Below are positions 1 through 7,341 of a stretch of 7,723 bases of DNA, piece after piece. The first letter of the stretch is position 1. Each line of letters begins with the position of its first letter. The position numbers and the translations under genes were made by a program. Below the pieces are notes generated by a model. That model saw nothing but the letters and a program-made list of their open reading frames with translations, did not search any database and was not told where the DNA came from. The stretch is from Candidatus Poribacteria bacterium (GTDB taxonomy: Bacteria; Poribacteria; WGA-4E; PCPOR2b): assembly GCA_027296925.1 (NCBI GenBank), contig JAPUIP010000027.1, forward strand, positions 1 to 7,723, read 5' to 3'.

Positions 1-152
1 GCGTGGCTGGTGCCGATAATCTGTAAATCCAGTTGATAATTCGGCCGCTGAATGTGCTTCCGTTTCAAGATGCGGAGGTCGTTTGGCAGGCTTACGGTGT
101 CCAGCAGGTAGAAGGTTAATCTGGAGATGGATTGGTTCTCATAACAGATCAT
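1..152 (-). CDS. Partial hypothetical protein, 3' end beyond the left edge
   Basis: This frame is open from the stop of the upstream permease gene to the window edge, and it is the only frame of the six that stays open across this stretch. The first ATG is at 152 and gives about 50 visible residues, beginning MICYENQSIS and containing TFYLLDTVSLPND and LRILKRK. It reads like a soluble protein with mixed charge; I see no signal peptide or membrane segment. It starts 39 nt after the permease stop on the same strand, so cotranscription is plausible. The same frame is also open between that stop and the ATG (a further 13 codons), so a rarer upstream start cannot be excluded. An AAGGG lies just after the permease stop, but the spacing to the ATG is too long for a normal ribosome site. 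I do not recognise the family and assign no function. A stop-free stretch this short could occur by chance. Confidence 0.45.
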   Translation of the reverse strand, partial: MICYENQSISRLTFYLLDTVSLPNDLRILKRKHIQRPNYQLDLQIIGTSH

Positions 153-191
153 GCTTTCGTTGAATCGTTTGTACGAGGCAATAACACACCC

Positions 192-3100
192 TTAACTATC
201 TTGTATATACAATTCGGTGAGTCTTCTAACTTTACCGCTTAATGCCTTTAATACGCCCTTCATAAACTCAACCCGACTCGCCATCACATCGTAGAAGTCA
301 TCCTGATTAATCTTTAATAAGATCGTTTCATCAACCGTGGTGCAGCTTGCGGAGCGAGGTCCCTGATCCAAGAGAGCGATTTCGCCAACAGCATCGCCTT
401 TTTTTAGCTTATTCAACTCTTTTCCATCTCGATGAATCAGTATCTCTCCTGTAACAATAATGTATACCGCATCCCCGACTTCCCCTTCTTGAATGAAGGT
501 CGTATCGGCAGGCAAACGTATTTCTTCAGTAACCTGAGCAACATAAAAGACCTCTTCAGCCGGAATATCCTTAAAAAGATCCATCCCTTTCAGGCGGATC
601 GTTTTTTCAAGCGTAGAAAACATAGACATCGCCTCTCCATCATTCTGAAAACGGGCTACGGGGAATTGGGGCAGATCATTTAACGCTTTGCCATTTTGCA
701 ACAGATAGTGCGAAATCAAATCTTGGTTTGCTTCTAAAGCGGATACCCCATCCCAATCGAGACGATTCAGCACATCAGAACGTTCGTGGCGAAGTGCATA
801 GTCAAGGGCCACGGCTGAACGCCATTCGTCAGGAGATTGAACGAGATCCAAGAGGACTGTATCCAAATTGTCGGGTAAATCGTCAAAATACTGTTGTCCC
901 GACAGACAGCGCTCATGAACTGAAATTGGTTCGATCAGCGGGATAATGACTTCTCTCTCCTTCATATTCGGAATAATATTATCCAGAATTTCCAGGACAT
1001 TGGCAATCTTCTCCTTATCACCGGACTGCACATAATAGATGTATTGTTCGATGGGTGTTTCGGGCACATGCACCACACTGAGTTTGCCTAAAACAGCCGT
1101 TGCCTTCTGAATATCGTAGTTCAAGAGATCTGTTAACAGTAATTCGTTAGTAGTCGGTTGAAGGAGGTCCAAAAACTGGTAGTTCGCATAGATACTTTTT
1201 GCAACACGATGTATCTCTTTTCTGATACGATCGAGTACCTCCGTTGTCAAGGGCTCCTGTCGTGCGATTTCAAGCAGCGTGTCCGCCACCTCCGCACGGA
1301 CCGGTAGATTTTCGTGATTTAGCAATACAACCAGGTGATACATTGTGCGTTTGATCGGATATTCCTTCAGCGTCCGTATGATCTCAAGCATCTGGGGTTG
1401 TTCTGTATCCGGATGTCTACAGAGATTCATCAGGAGACGTACAGTCTGATCGCCGGGAAATTTCCTAAGAATACGTCTCGCTAAAGTCGCAGTTTGGGGG
1501 TGCTTCAGATTCTCAGCAACCGCAGACATTAAGTAAGGACTACTTCTTTCCTGTGCAATTTCTAGAGCGGCATAACGAATCTGCGGCGAATTGCTCAGAA
1601 GAAAATCGTGCAGTCTTTCGACAGGAAGCAGCAAAGGCGCATTCACCAAAGTTCTTAACGCGGTAGTATTTGACGTTTCATCTGGAGACGTCAACATCGC
1701 TTCAAGCGTATCATGCGCCAGCGCCAGTGGCCCCTGATTCATTAAGAGAATGGCAGTTGCCACCGCGGCCCGAATCTCAACCGTCCCCGACGCGGGGTTA
1801 TTCAGATAACCTGTGAGTGTCGGTATAACTTCCGTAATTCGTCGGCGGCCGGCGATGACCACTGCTTCGTTTGCCAAAGGGCCTTCCGAGGCGATAATTG
1901 ACAGCAGATCCATATCAGAAATAATCTCAGGGGATTCCCACGCTATCGCCAGAATTTTCTGTCGAACGAGGAAACTCCCGTGTTTGAACAGATGGTTTAG
2001 GGTTTTGCGCCACGGATCAGGTGACAAGTTACTAATGAGCTCCAATGCAAAGACCTGTTGTGCCTCCTCGTCACTTTTTAATGCGGTCTCAATGGTTGAG
2101 ATGATATTGCTGTCTGTGACATCAAGTCTCAGTTCCTCAAAGTTCAATTGCCGTTTCTCGATAGCAGACATCAGCGCCGAAACGTAACCTTTTCGTAACC
2201 GAAATGTATTAATGATCCAGATTGTGATTAACCCGAGGGCGATGAGACTCAGGTATTGAATTTCAAATCTTTTCAGGAAGATGAACATCGCCACGCCTGT
2301 CAATCCCTGCAAGCCATTTTTGATTGTCCCATCAACAATAGGTTTAACGGCGCGCTTGCGCTGCGGTGTAATGGGCACCCAGAGCAATTGAAGTGATGTA
2401 TCGTTAATACTGAACTTTGTCACTTGATCCGAAGATTTGGCAACTAAAATGCTCATAAGAATTGGACTAAACAGGAGGGTAGCAGCCCCCATACCTAATC
2501 CGACCGGAAGAATGAGCAACCCGGCTGAAACACCAAATTTGGTGAGTATCCGCCCCGTCAGAAAAAACTGTATCACCAGCGCAATCACATTTGTTATCGC
2601 GTAGAAGGTTCCGAAAAATTTGGCGAGATCGGCTTCAGATGGAAAGTAGTTGCTGGAAATAATCTTAAACTGATAGTCGATGATGGCTGTTGCCATCGCT
2701 GCGACACCGATTGAGAGCGTAATTTTTTTTAGATAGCCATCCCAAAAACGAGATTTCTTCGAGTGACTTTCCACCGGCTCTCCAGCCGTCGTTGATTGCA
2801 GAACGTGAGATTTTGACAACCAGGCCATTAAGACGCAACATAGAATAAATACGGATGTTAATATCAGTAGATTGCTTGAACCAAATTGCCGGACAAAGGG
2901 TTGAATGCCAGAACCGACTACAATTCCTGCAATTGCGCTACCACTACCGATAATAACGAATAGACGTTTGGCTTGTCGTGAATTAAAAAAGGTGCTCGCC
3001 AGGATCCAAAACTGTGGGAACATCAGTGTGGTTACAACATCGATCCATACGTATAGAAATGGAATAACCCACCCCTCAAGATGAAATTGCATGGGTATCA

Positions 3101-3383
3101 AGGAGGCGGCAAAAAAAAGTCCACTCGCGGCAGTAATAGGTATCAGGCTGATTCGCTTGGATAGACGTGTGTAGACCGCTACGGAGAACCCCGTGGCAGC
3201 AGCGACGGCCACATACATGAGTGGCAAATAAGATTTGTCAAAGCGCGTGAGGAAGTACGTATCTCTTGCCGTTTTCCCCGCGATAACCGAGGCTACCAGA
3301 AAGAAAAAATACGCAAATAGAATCAGGACGGGAATGCCTTCGCCGGGGTTGATATTTAAGAATTTTTGGAGACGTTTGGTCAT
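192..3383 (-). CDS. NTT-like (ATP/ADP translocase-type) permease fused to HEAT-like repeats and a cyclic-nucleotide-binding domain
   Basis: A 1063-residue inner-membrane protein in three parts. Residues about 15-395 are hydrophobic with roughly 11-12 membrane helices. They begin with a PGEG motif followed by a helix and a KTARDTYFL motif, the usual opening of the nucleotide-transporter (NTT/TLC) and related MFS-like family. Residues about 425-740 are short paired amphipathic helices with recurring VRAEVADTLLEIA- and IRYAALEIA-like units, typical of HEAT repeats. Residues about 925-1063 form a CRP/CAP-type cyclic-nucleotide domain. Its phosphate-binding cassette reads GEIALLDQGPRSAS, so the Glu (1001) and Arg (1010) that contact cyclic nucleotides are kept. 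No DNA-binding domain follows. I infer a transporter, possibly of nucleotides, gated or assembled through its cytosolic tail; the substrate is not shown by sequence. I chose the ATG at 3383 because the longer frame would need a TTG at 3413 with no ribosome site, and the family normally begins close to the PGEG motif. Ribosome-site support at 3383 is also weak. Confidence 0.88.
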   Translation of the reverse strand: MTKRLQKFLNINPGEGIPVLILFAYFFFLVASVIAGKTARDTYFLTRFDKSYLPLMYVAVAAATGFSVAVYTRLSKRISLIPITAASGLFFAASLIPMQFHLEGWVIPFLYVWIDVVTTLMFPQFWILASTFFNSRQAKRLFVIIGSGSAIAGIVVGSGIQPFVRQFGSSNLLILTSVFILCCVLMAWLSKSHVLQSTTAGEPVESHSKKSRFWDGYLKKITLSIGVAAMATAIIDYQFKIISSNYFPSEADLAKFFGTFYAITNVIALVIQFFLTGRILTKFGVSAGLLILPVGLGMGAATLLFSPILMSILVAKSSDQVTKFSINDTSLQLLWVPITPQRKRAVKPIVDGTIKNGLQGLTGVAMFIFLKRFEIQYLSLIALGLITIWIINTFRLRKGYVSALMSAIEKRQLNFEELRLDVTDSNIISTIETALKSDEEAQQVFALELISNLSPDPWRKTLNHLFKHGSFLVRQKILAIAWESPEIISDMDLLSIIASEGPLANEAVVIAGRRRITEVIPTLTGYLNNPASGTVEIRAAVATAILLMNQGPLALAHDTLEAMLTSPDETSNTTALRTLVNAPLLLPVERLHDFLLSNSPQIRYAALEIAQERSSPYLMSAVAENLKHPQTATLARRILRKFPGDQTVRLLMNLCRHPDTEQPQMLEIIRTLKEYPIKRTMYHLVVLLNHENLPVRAEVADTLLEIARQEPLTTEVLDRIRKEIHRVAKSIYANYQFLDLLQPTTNELLLTDLLNYDIQKATAVLGKLSVVHVPETPIEQYIYYVQSGDKEKIANVLEILDNIIPNMKEREVIIPLIEPISVHERCLSGQQYFDDLPDNLDTVLLDLVQSPDEWRSAVALDYALRHERSDVLNRLDWDGVSALEANQDLISHYLLQNGKALNDLPQFPVARFQNDGEAMSMFSTLEKTIRLKGMDLFKDIPAEEVFYVAQVTEEIRLPADTTFIQEGEVGDAVYIIVTGEILIHRDGKELNKLKKGDAVGEIALLDQGPRSASCTTVDETILLKINQDDFYDVMASRVEFMKGVLKALSGKVRRLTELYIQDS

Positions 3384-3555
3384 TGAGAGGTACCGGTTGT
3401 GGGACAAGCACAAAAATAAAAACTACAGGTCTGAACAGGAAAGATGCGGCCCCCACGGCAGCAAGTCAAATAGTGCGCTATAACTCAGGTATTTGCCACT
3501 TTGAGCGATAGCGGAGGGTCTCTGTGTTTGAGATTCTTCGGCCCAAAACTAACTT

Positions 3556-4839
3556 TCAGATCTTCTTCTTGATCACGATTTCTTCTATCAATCGCTGTGG
3601 CCGCTTCGGATCTCTCTCTACACCAAGGACTTTAACGGTGAGCTGATCAGTGTCTATATCAATGAGGCAGTAATGGTAAGCGACTTCCTGCTTCACTAGA
3701 ATCACATCCAGCCCCTCGTCACGGTAGTTTTGCCTGCACGCATGCAGCAATTCCGCGTCACTGCGCTCTCGTAGAGGAACGCCCGCCCCTCCACTCACAA
3801 CGATATGAATCTCACGCTGGGGATTGTTATGAATTTGGCTTTTCGGTTGATTCTTATCCGAAATCGATTTAACGATGCTATGCTCATAGAGGTGTTCATG
3901 GCTAAAAATCAGGAGTTGAATCCCTTGCTCCTGAAAAAACTTGAGGAGACGCCAGCGTTTCTCCGGCAGGCTTTTTCCGAAGTCGGGCTCTTGCCAATCG
4001 GTGTGATGTCTTCCGAAGGAGATCATCGGATGATGTGCGACAATAATCTTAAACGCCTTATCCTTTCGAGCGGCTAACTCGCGCTCCAGCCACCCCGGCT
4101 GCCCTGGATCGCCAGAAACAAACCATGTCCGAAACAGTTCCTCCTGTGTGTCGTCGTCTATAAATTGATACTGATCAATGATCAGGTTTGAATCCAAGAC
4201 AAAAATCGCAGCGTCTGGAAAATCCAACACGTAGAACAGGGGATGCTCAAAAATCGCTTGATAGTTGGGATACCCGTAGCTCGAATCGTTTGTGTACTCA
4301 TGGTTATCGTTTGTGTATTCATGATTACCGGTGACTGGAAAATAGGGAAATTCCATCACCAGTGGTTTTTCCACCTTGTTCTCCTTTAAAAATGTCTCCC
4401 AATGTGAAGGATAGCGCCCATTAACCACCATATCTCCGGTATGAAAGATGAAATCAACCCCGGTACGTTTAGCTTCGGCGTACACGGCATCTCGCATCAT
4501 TCGACGCTCCCGGACCCCGTAATCTGGAGTGTACCGCAATCTGTTAATCCCACCGACAATGCCGTTTCCCAACCAATAGACCTGGTAAAAGGGGAAGATT
4601 AGCATTTTCCAGGTCAGCCAGTTCTTTCGGCGGGCAAACTTTTGTAGAAGTCGCCAATCCGGCCGGCTATCTCCATAAACGATAAACGTGGGGTTCTTCT
4701 CCATGAGGCCATCGAGCCGCAATTGGGGAACACGGTAAAACTCCCTGGCGTATTTTTCAGTCATCAGCCCTTTTTGCGCACAACTCAGATTCACGGCCAG
4801 GAACGCCAGAATCAGCAGGAAAACCAGTATACGTTGCAT
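3556..4839 (-). CDS. Secreted or membrane-anchored calcineurin-type metallophosphoesterase
   Basis: A 427-residue protein. Residues 4-19 are a hydrophobic signal segment ending in Leu-Ser-Cys (Cys20). The Cys suggests a lipoprotein, although Asn at -3 departs from the usual lipobox, so a plain signal peptide or anchor is possible. All five metal-site blocks of the calcineurin-like phosphoesterase fold are present: GDSR (56-59, Arg in place of the common His), GD (135-136), GNHE (171-174), His-His (269-270) and HEH (314-316). The dinuclear centre should therefore be intact, and the protein should act on phosphoester bonds outside the cytoplasm; its substrate cannot be read. The block NHEYTND (172-178) is repeated immediately at 179-185, giving a second Asn-His-Glu beside the catalytic one. 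The gene stands alone, with a 209-nt gap upstream and 172 nt to the permease ATG. A weak AGGA lies about 6 nt before the ATG. Confidence 0.88.
   Translation of the reverse strand: MQRILVFLLILAFLAVNLSCAQKGLMTEKYAREFYRVPQLRLDGLMEKNPTFIVYGDSRPDWRLLQKFARRKNWLTWKMLIFPFYQVYWLGNGIVGGINRLRYTPDYGVRERRMMRDAVYAEAKRTGVDFIFHTGDMVVNGRYPSHWETFLKENKVEKPLVMEFPYFPVTGNHEYTNDNHEYTNDSSYGYPNYQAIFEHPLFYVLDFPDAAIFVLDSNLIIDQYQFIDDDTQEELFRTWFVSGDPGQPGWLERELAARKDKAFKIIVAHHPMISFGRHHTDWQEPDFGKSLPEKRWRLLKFFQEQGIQLLIFSHEHLYEHSIVKSISDKNQPKSQIHNNPQREIHIVVSGGAGVPLRERSDAELLHACRQNYRDEGLDVILVKQEVAYHYCLIDIDTDQLTVKVLGVERDPKRPQRLIEEIVIKKKI
4285..4326 (-). repeat. 21-bp tandem duplication inside the metallophosphoesterase gene
   Basis: Two adjacent 21-bp units (4285-4305 and 4306-4326) match at 19 of 21 positions. 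Each encodes the same seven residues, NHEYTND. The two differences (4297/4318 and 4303/4324) fall in third codon positions and are synonymous. The unit at 4306-4326 comes first in the protein and is preceded by Gly, making the canonical GNHE metal-binding block. The second copy is preceded by Asp. The reading frame is kept. Confidence 0.93.
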
Positions 4840-4951
4840 AGAAATCCTATATATTTTGAGCCTCTCAGCTAGCTATCCGTCAATTGGTCGAAGCGCTTTC
4901 CCGCATACCTGACTGTTTGAAATGGCAGCGCACACACTATGCAGAAATCTT

Positions 4952-4981
4952 ATTTTACCACTAATCTAAAGAATAAGGCAA
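4952..4981 (-). promoter_or_regulatory. Candidate sigma-70-type promoter for the metallophosphoesterase gene
   Basis: On the minus strand a TTGCCT box (4976-4981) is followed after 18 nt by TAAAAT (4952-4957). Both are close to the -35 and -10 consensus, and the surrounding DNA is AT-rich. Transcription would start near 4945 and leave a leader of about 105 nt. A second TTGACG at about 4877-4882 lacks a well-placed -10. This is a pattern match only. Confidence 0.4.
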
Positions 4982-5010
4982 TTTCTTTTCATCTTTGCCT
5001 GTGGTCGCCT

Positions 5011-5036
5011 CGGAGCCTCAGCGTACGAACGCTCCG
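5011..5036. repeat. Hairpin-forming inverted repeat downstream of the FGE-like gene
   Basis: CGGAGC (5011-5016) and GCTCCG (5031-5036) are perfect complements around a 14-nt loop. A competing inner pairing, AGCGT (5020-5024) with ACGCT (5029-5033), is also possible. It lies 12 nt after the stop of the FGE-like gene, where a terminator might sit, but neither strand has a following T-run. It could equally be a REP-like dispersed palindrome. Confidence 0.45.
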
Positions 5037-5048
5037 GCCGATTCTCAT

Positions 5049-6245
5049 TCACCTGGGGCGCTTGTGTCGCTTCAGTTGACCTTTGGCTTTCCACTGCCTC
5101 CAGAAATTGATACCTGCGCTAAATAATAAACCAACACCAATGACACTGACCATAAAACCCTCTATCGCTAATCTGTGTGCCATCATGGCGTAGCAGGCGC
5201 CGCCAATCAGTATGGCGGCAATCGCGAAATCCTGGAGGCATCGCGTGCGTGCTCGCTTGAGAACGGTACGCAGATTTTTTAATCTTTCCTGTCTCACATA
5301 CTTCGTCAACAATTCGGCAGAAATTTGCGCTGGATAAGCTTGCGCCTCCTCCGGTGTAATATCCCGAACGCATCTGAAGCCGACATTACTCGTAGTGTAG
5401 TTCGGTGGTGCGTGCAAACGATTCGCGCATCGGAAATATTGCTTTGCCGTTTCATCGCAGACTTCCAACCACGACCCACCCCGAAGGACTTTATGTGCTT
5501 CTCCATAATCGCGACGCCGATGGGTATTTCCTGTGTAAGGCTGATACCAATCGGCTGTCCACTCCCACACATTTCCGGCGGCTTCCTGCATGCCATAAGG
5601 ACTGGCAGCCGCAGGGCGATTTCCCACAGGTGTAAGCCGGTGAGTGAGAACCTGTTTCATCCGGCTCGACGCATAATCCGATTTCGGCTTGGAAGCGCGA
5701 AACCACTGAAATCCGGAACCGGCACGTTCTTTTGTCCGCTTTTGCTCTGTGTCCGATTCTTCTGTTACTGAGAGTGGTTCAAATTCGTTGCCCCACGGAT
5801 AAATGCGGCCATCAGCTCCTCTTGCGGCTTTCTCCCATTCTGCTTCCGTCGGCAGTCGCATTCCCGCCCATCTCGCATACGCATTCGCCTCAGACCAACT
5901 CACACGAACAACGGACAAGTTGGCTTGCTCTGGCGAAACCTTCCCATTTTTCCAGTGTGCTGGAGGTTGATGGCCTGTTGCCTGTACAAAGACTTCATAT
6001 TCCGCATTTGTCACGGGGTAGCGATCGACCAGATAAGGCCCGAGAAAAACCACATGCATCGGTGCCTCATCCGGTTTCGCATGTTTGGATTGGGGCAGGA
6101 TTGTGCCGTAGAACGATTCGATATCAGTGCCCATGATGAAAGCGCTTGGCGGGATGAGAATAGCGTCGGGATCAGGCGTACCGTTTGGGCTTGGGCGAGT
6201 TATATCAGATCGAGCATACTGCCCACGGGGGGGATTTTCATTCAT
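5049..6245 (-). CDS. FGE-sulfatase-fold protein with two C-terminal membrane helices
   Basis: A 398-residue protein. Residues about 29-295 are a formylglycine-generating-enzyme (SUMF1/FGE-sulfatase) domain with its usual landmarks: a PPSAFIMGT opening, DRYPVTNAEYEVF, VSWSEANAYARWAGMRLPTEAEWEKAARG, PWGNEF, GMQEAAGNVWEWTADWY, LRGGSW and SNVGFRC. True FGEs carry two copper-binding cysteines just after GGS[YW], five residues apart. Here the first has a counterpart (Cys263), but the second position aligns with Lys268, and the loop is two residues longer, so sulfatase-activating activity is unlikely. About 50 charged residues separate PWGNEF from the next conserved block (PVGN), more than is usual. 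Hydrophobic stretches at about 339-356 and 363-382, followed by a Lys/Arg-rich tail, form a helical hairpin anchor. I chose the ATG at 6245 because it overlaps the lipM stop as ATGA and has GGAA 9 nt upstream. An in-frame ATG at 6260 would add five residues. The molecular role is unknown. Confidence 0.85.
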   Translation of the reverse strand: MNENPPRGQYARSDITRPSPNGTPDPDAILIPPSAFIMGTDIESFYGTILPQSKHAKPDEAPMHVVFLGPYLVDRYPVTNAEYEVFVQATGHQPPAHWKNGKVSPEQANLSVVRVSWSEANAYARWAGMRLPTEAEWEKAARGADGRIYPWGNEFEPLSVTEESDTEQKRTKERAGSGFQWFRASKPKSDYASSRMKQVLTHRLTPVGNRPAAASPYGMQEAAGNVWEWTADWYQPYTGNTHRRRDYGEAHKVLRGGSWLEVCDETAKQYFRCANRLHAPPNYTTSNVGFRCVRDITPEEAQAYPAQISAELLTKYVRQERLKNLRTVLKRARTRCLQDFAIAAILIGGACYAMMAHRLAIEGFMVSVIGVGLLFSAGINFWRQWKAKGQLKRHKRPR

Positions 6246-7039
6246 CGGCGAAAATTCCATTCTGCGGTCGTATACTTTGTGTGACTGAGAGATTTGGCGG
6301 TTTCTACCTCTTGTCCTGAGAGTGTGTCGCTCATCAATCGGATGCCGAGCACCTCTGCAAAGCCAGCGGTAACCCCAGACTTAAGCTGCTGGCGATCAAT
6401 TGGCGTATCTCGCTCTTCGTTGATTGCGGTAGATTTTTGACCCAAAATCCGATCGAAATTGGGACGCTTTGAAGCGAGGGCTAAAATATCTGGCGGTGGC
6501 ATGTCGAGTGCGATATAGCCCTGGTACATCACGCCAATCTGATTTCGGCGCTGGGATACACCTGCAATCTTTCTTCCACTGAGCATGATATCGTACTGGG
6601 CTGGATTGGTAAGGCAGACATTGGGCCGGTCGTCCAATGTCGATTTTTCGATCTGGCGTGTAACGCCAATGTCTAACCGTTGCAAACCACGAATCAAACA
6701 GTCACTGATAACTGAATATGCCGCTGGGATACCCTTTGGCAAGACACCAAAGCCATGTGGAACAATGACCGTATAGGTCACGTCCCAGCCGTGAATAACC
6801 GTACCGCCGCCGGTCATTCGGCGGACAAGCTCGATGCCATGAGTGGCACAAGCCGTCATATCTACCTCTTCTAGAGCCTGCTGAAAATAGCCGAAGCTAA
6901 AAGCCGGCCGTATCCAGTCGAAAAAGCGTAACGTGGGTTGGGGGCGGGATTTTTGCGCCAGAAGAATCGATTCATCGATTGCCATGTTCATGGCGGCGTT
7001 ATTTGGTTCGGTCGTCAACAATTTCCAAGTCAGTGACAT
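6242..7039 (-). CDS. lipM: Lipoate-protein ligase A family / LipM-type octanoyltransferase
   Basis: A 265-residue cytosolic enzyme of the BPL_LplA_LipB family, near the length of Bacillus LipM. Visible landmarks are NMAIDE (18-23), the acyl-binding RRMTGGGTVIH (73-83) and YDIMLSGRKIAGVSQRR (149-165). The last contains the conserved Lys157 that positions the acyl carbonyl. Cys142 in NVCLTNPAQYD sits where LipM has its thioester-forming catalytic cysteine, which favours octanoyl transfer from acyl-carrier protein to a lipoyl domain over ATP-dependent lipoate ligation. Some LplA-like proteins also have a Cys here, so the exact reaction is less certain than the family. No lipA or lipoyl-domain gene is in view. 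Its stop overlaps the start of the FGE-like gene (ATGA), implying translational coupling. The ATG at 7039 has only a weak purine-rich upstream stretch. Confidence 0.87.
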   Translation of the reverse strand: MSLTWKLLTTEPNNAAMNMAIDESILLAQKSRPQPTLRFFDWIRPAFSFGYFQQALEEVDMTACATHGIELVRRMTGGGTVIHGWDVTYTVIVPHGFGVLPKGIPAAYSVISDCLIRGLQRLDIGVTRQIEKSTLDDRPNVCLTNPAQYDIMLSGRKIAGVSQRRNQIGVMYQGYIALDMPPPDILALASKRPNFDRILGQKSTAINEERDTPIDRQQLKSGVTAGFAEVLGIRLMSDTLSGQEVETAKSLSHTKYTTAEWNFRR

Positions 7040-7274
7040 ACGTTTGAGAATTCTCGTCTTGGCTCTGATGGCGTTTTGGTCCTATTGATTTTCTCAGCCG
7101 GCATCGGTGATCAAGAAAAGCATATCACAATGAACAAAGGAAACGCTTAGCGTAAGTTATGTGCAACCGAACGAGGAATCGTGACTCAAGTCCAAAAATG
7201 GAACACTCTTTTCGGGCAGAAGCGGTGGGCAAGTCCGAAAGGTCCCTTCAGGTGAAGTTCCGTCCGATTTTTTC
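7040..7274. other. Gene-free stretch upstream of lipM, probable long 5' leader
   Basis: I find no convincing gene on either strand here. If the minus-strand promoter at 7308-7337 drives lipM, most of this stretch would be an untranslated leader of about 260 nt. A short hairpin, CCGA (7264-7267) with TCGG (7273-7276), has a T-rich loop. I do not recognise a riboswitch class or any tRNA. Confidence 0.4.
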
Positions 7275-7276
7275 GG

Positions 7277-7307
7277 TTGACAACAGAAAAGCCCTCCGGC
7301 TTATGAT
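7277..7307 (+). promoter_or_regulatory. Candidate sigma-70-type promoter, plus strand
   Basis: A perfect TTGACA -35 box (7277-7282) is followed by TATGAT (7302-7307) after a 19-nt spacer, which is slightly long. Transcription would start near 7314 and run through the inverted-repeat segment at 7342-7509, then antisense to the HEPN gene. No plus-strand gene lies downstream in the window, so the product would be a non-coding RNA if the promoter is real. Confidence 0.45.
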
Positions 7308-7337
7308 ATCATACAGCCCTCAAAAAACATCGGTCAA
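7308..7337 (-). promoter_or_regulatory. Candidate sigma-70-type promoter for lipM and the FGE-like gene, minus strand
   Basis: Reading the minus strand, TTGACC (7332-7337) is followed by TATGAT (7308-7313) after 18 nt. The -10 is one half of the palindrome TATGATATCATA (7302-7313), whose other half is the -10 of the opposing plus-strand promoter. Transcription would start near 7300 and reach the lipM ATG after about 260 nt. It is the best promoter pattern upstream of the lipM operon. Confidence 0.5.
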
Positions 7338-7341
7338 CCCC

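Noticed and set aside
1813..2187. 124-codon plus-strand open frame
   Set aside because: It is opposite the HEAT-like part of the permease fusion and shows no independent coding evidence.
3384..3413. Ten-residue N-terminal extension of the permease from a TTG at 3413
   Set aside because: It needs a rare start codon with no ribosome site, and an ATG at 3383 sits just before the conserved PGEG opening.
5325..5771. 148-codon plus-strand open frame
   Set aside because: It lies wholly opposite the well-supported FGE-like gene, with a composition typical of an antisense shadow.
5049..6245. Genuine sulfatase-activating formylglycine-generating enzyme
   Set aside because: The second active-site-type cysteine is replaced by Lys, the loop length differs, and no sulfatase gene is nearby.
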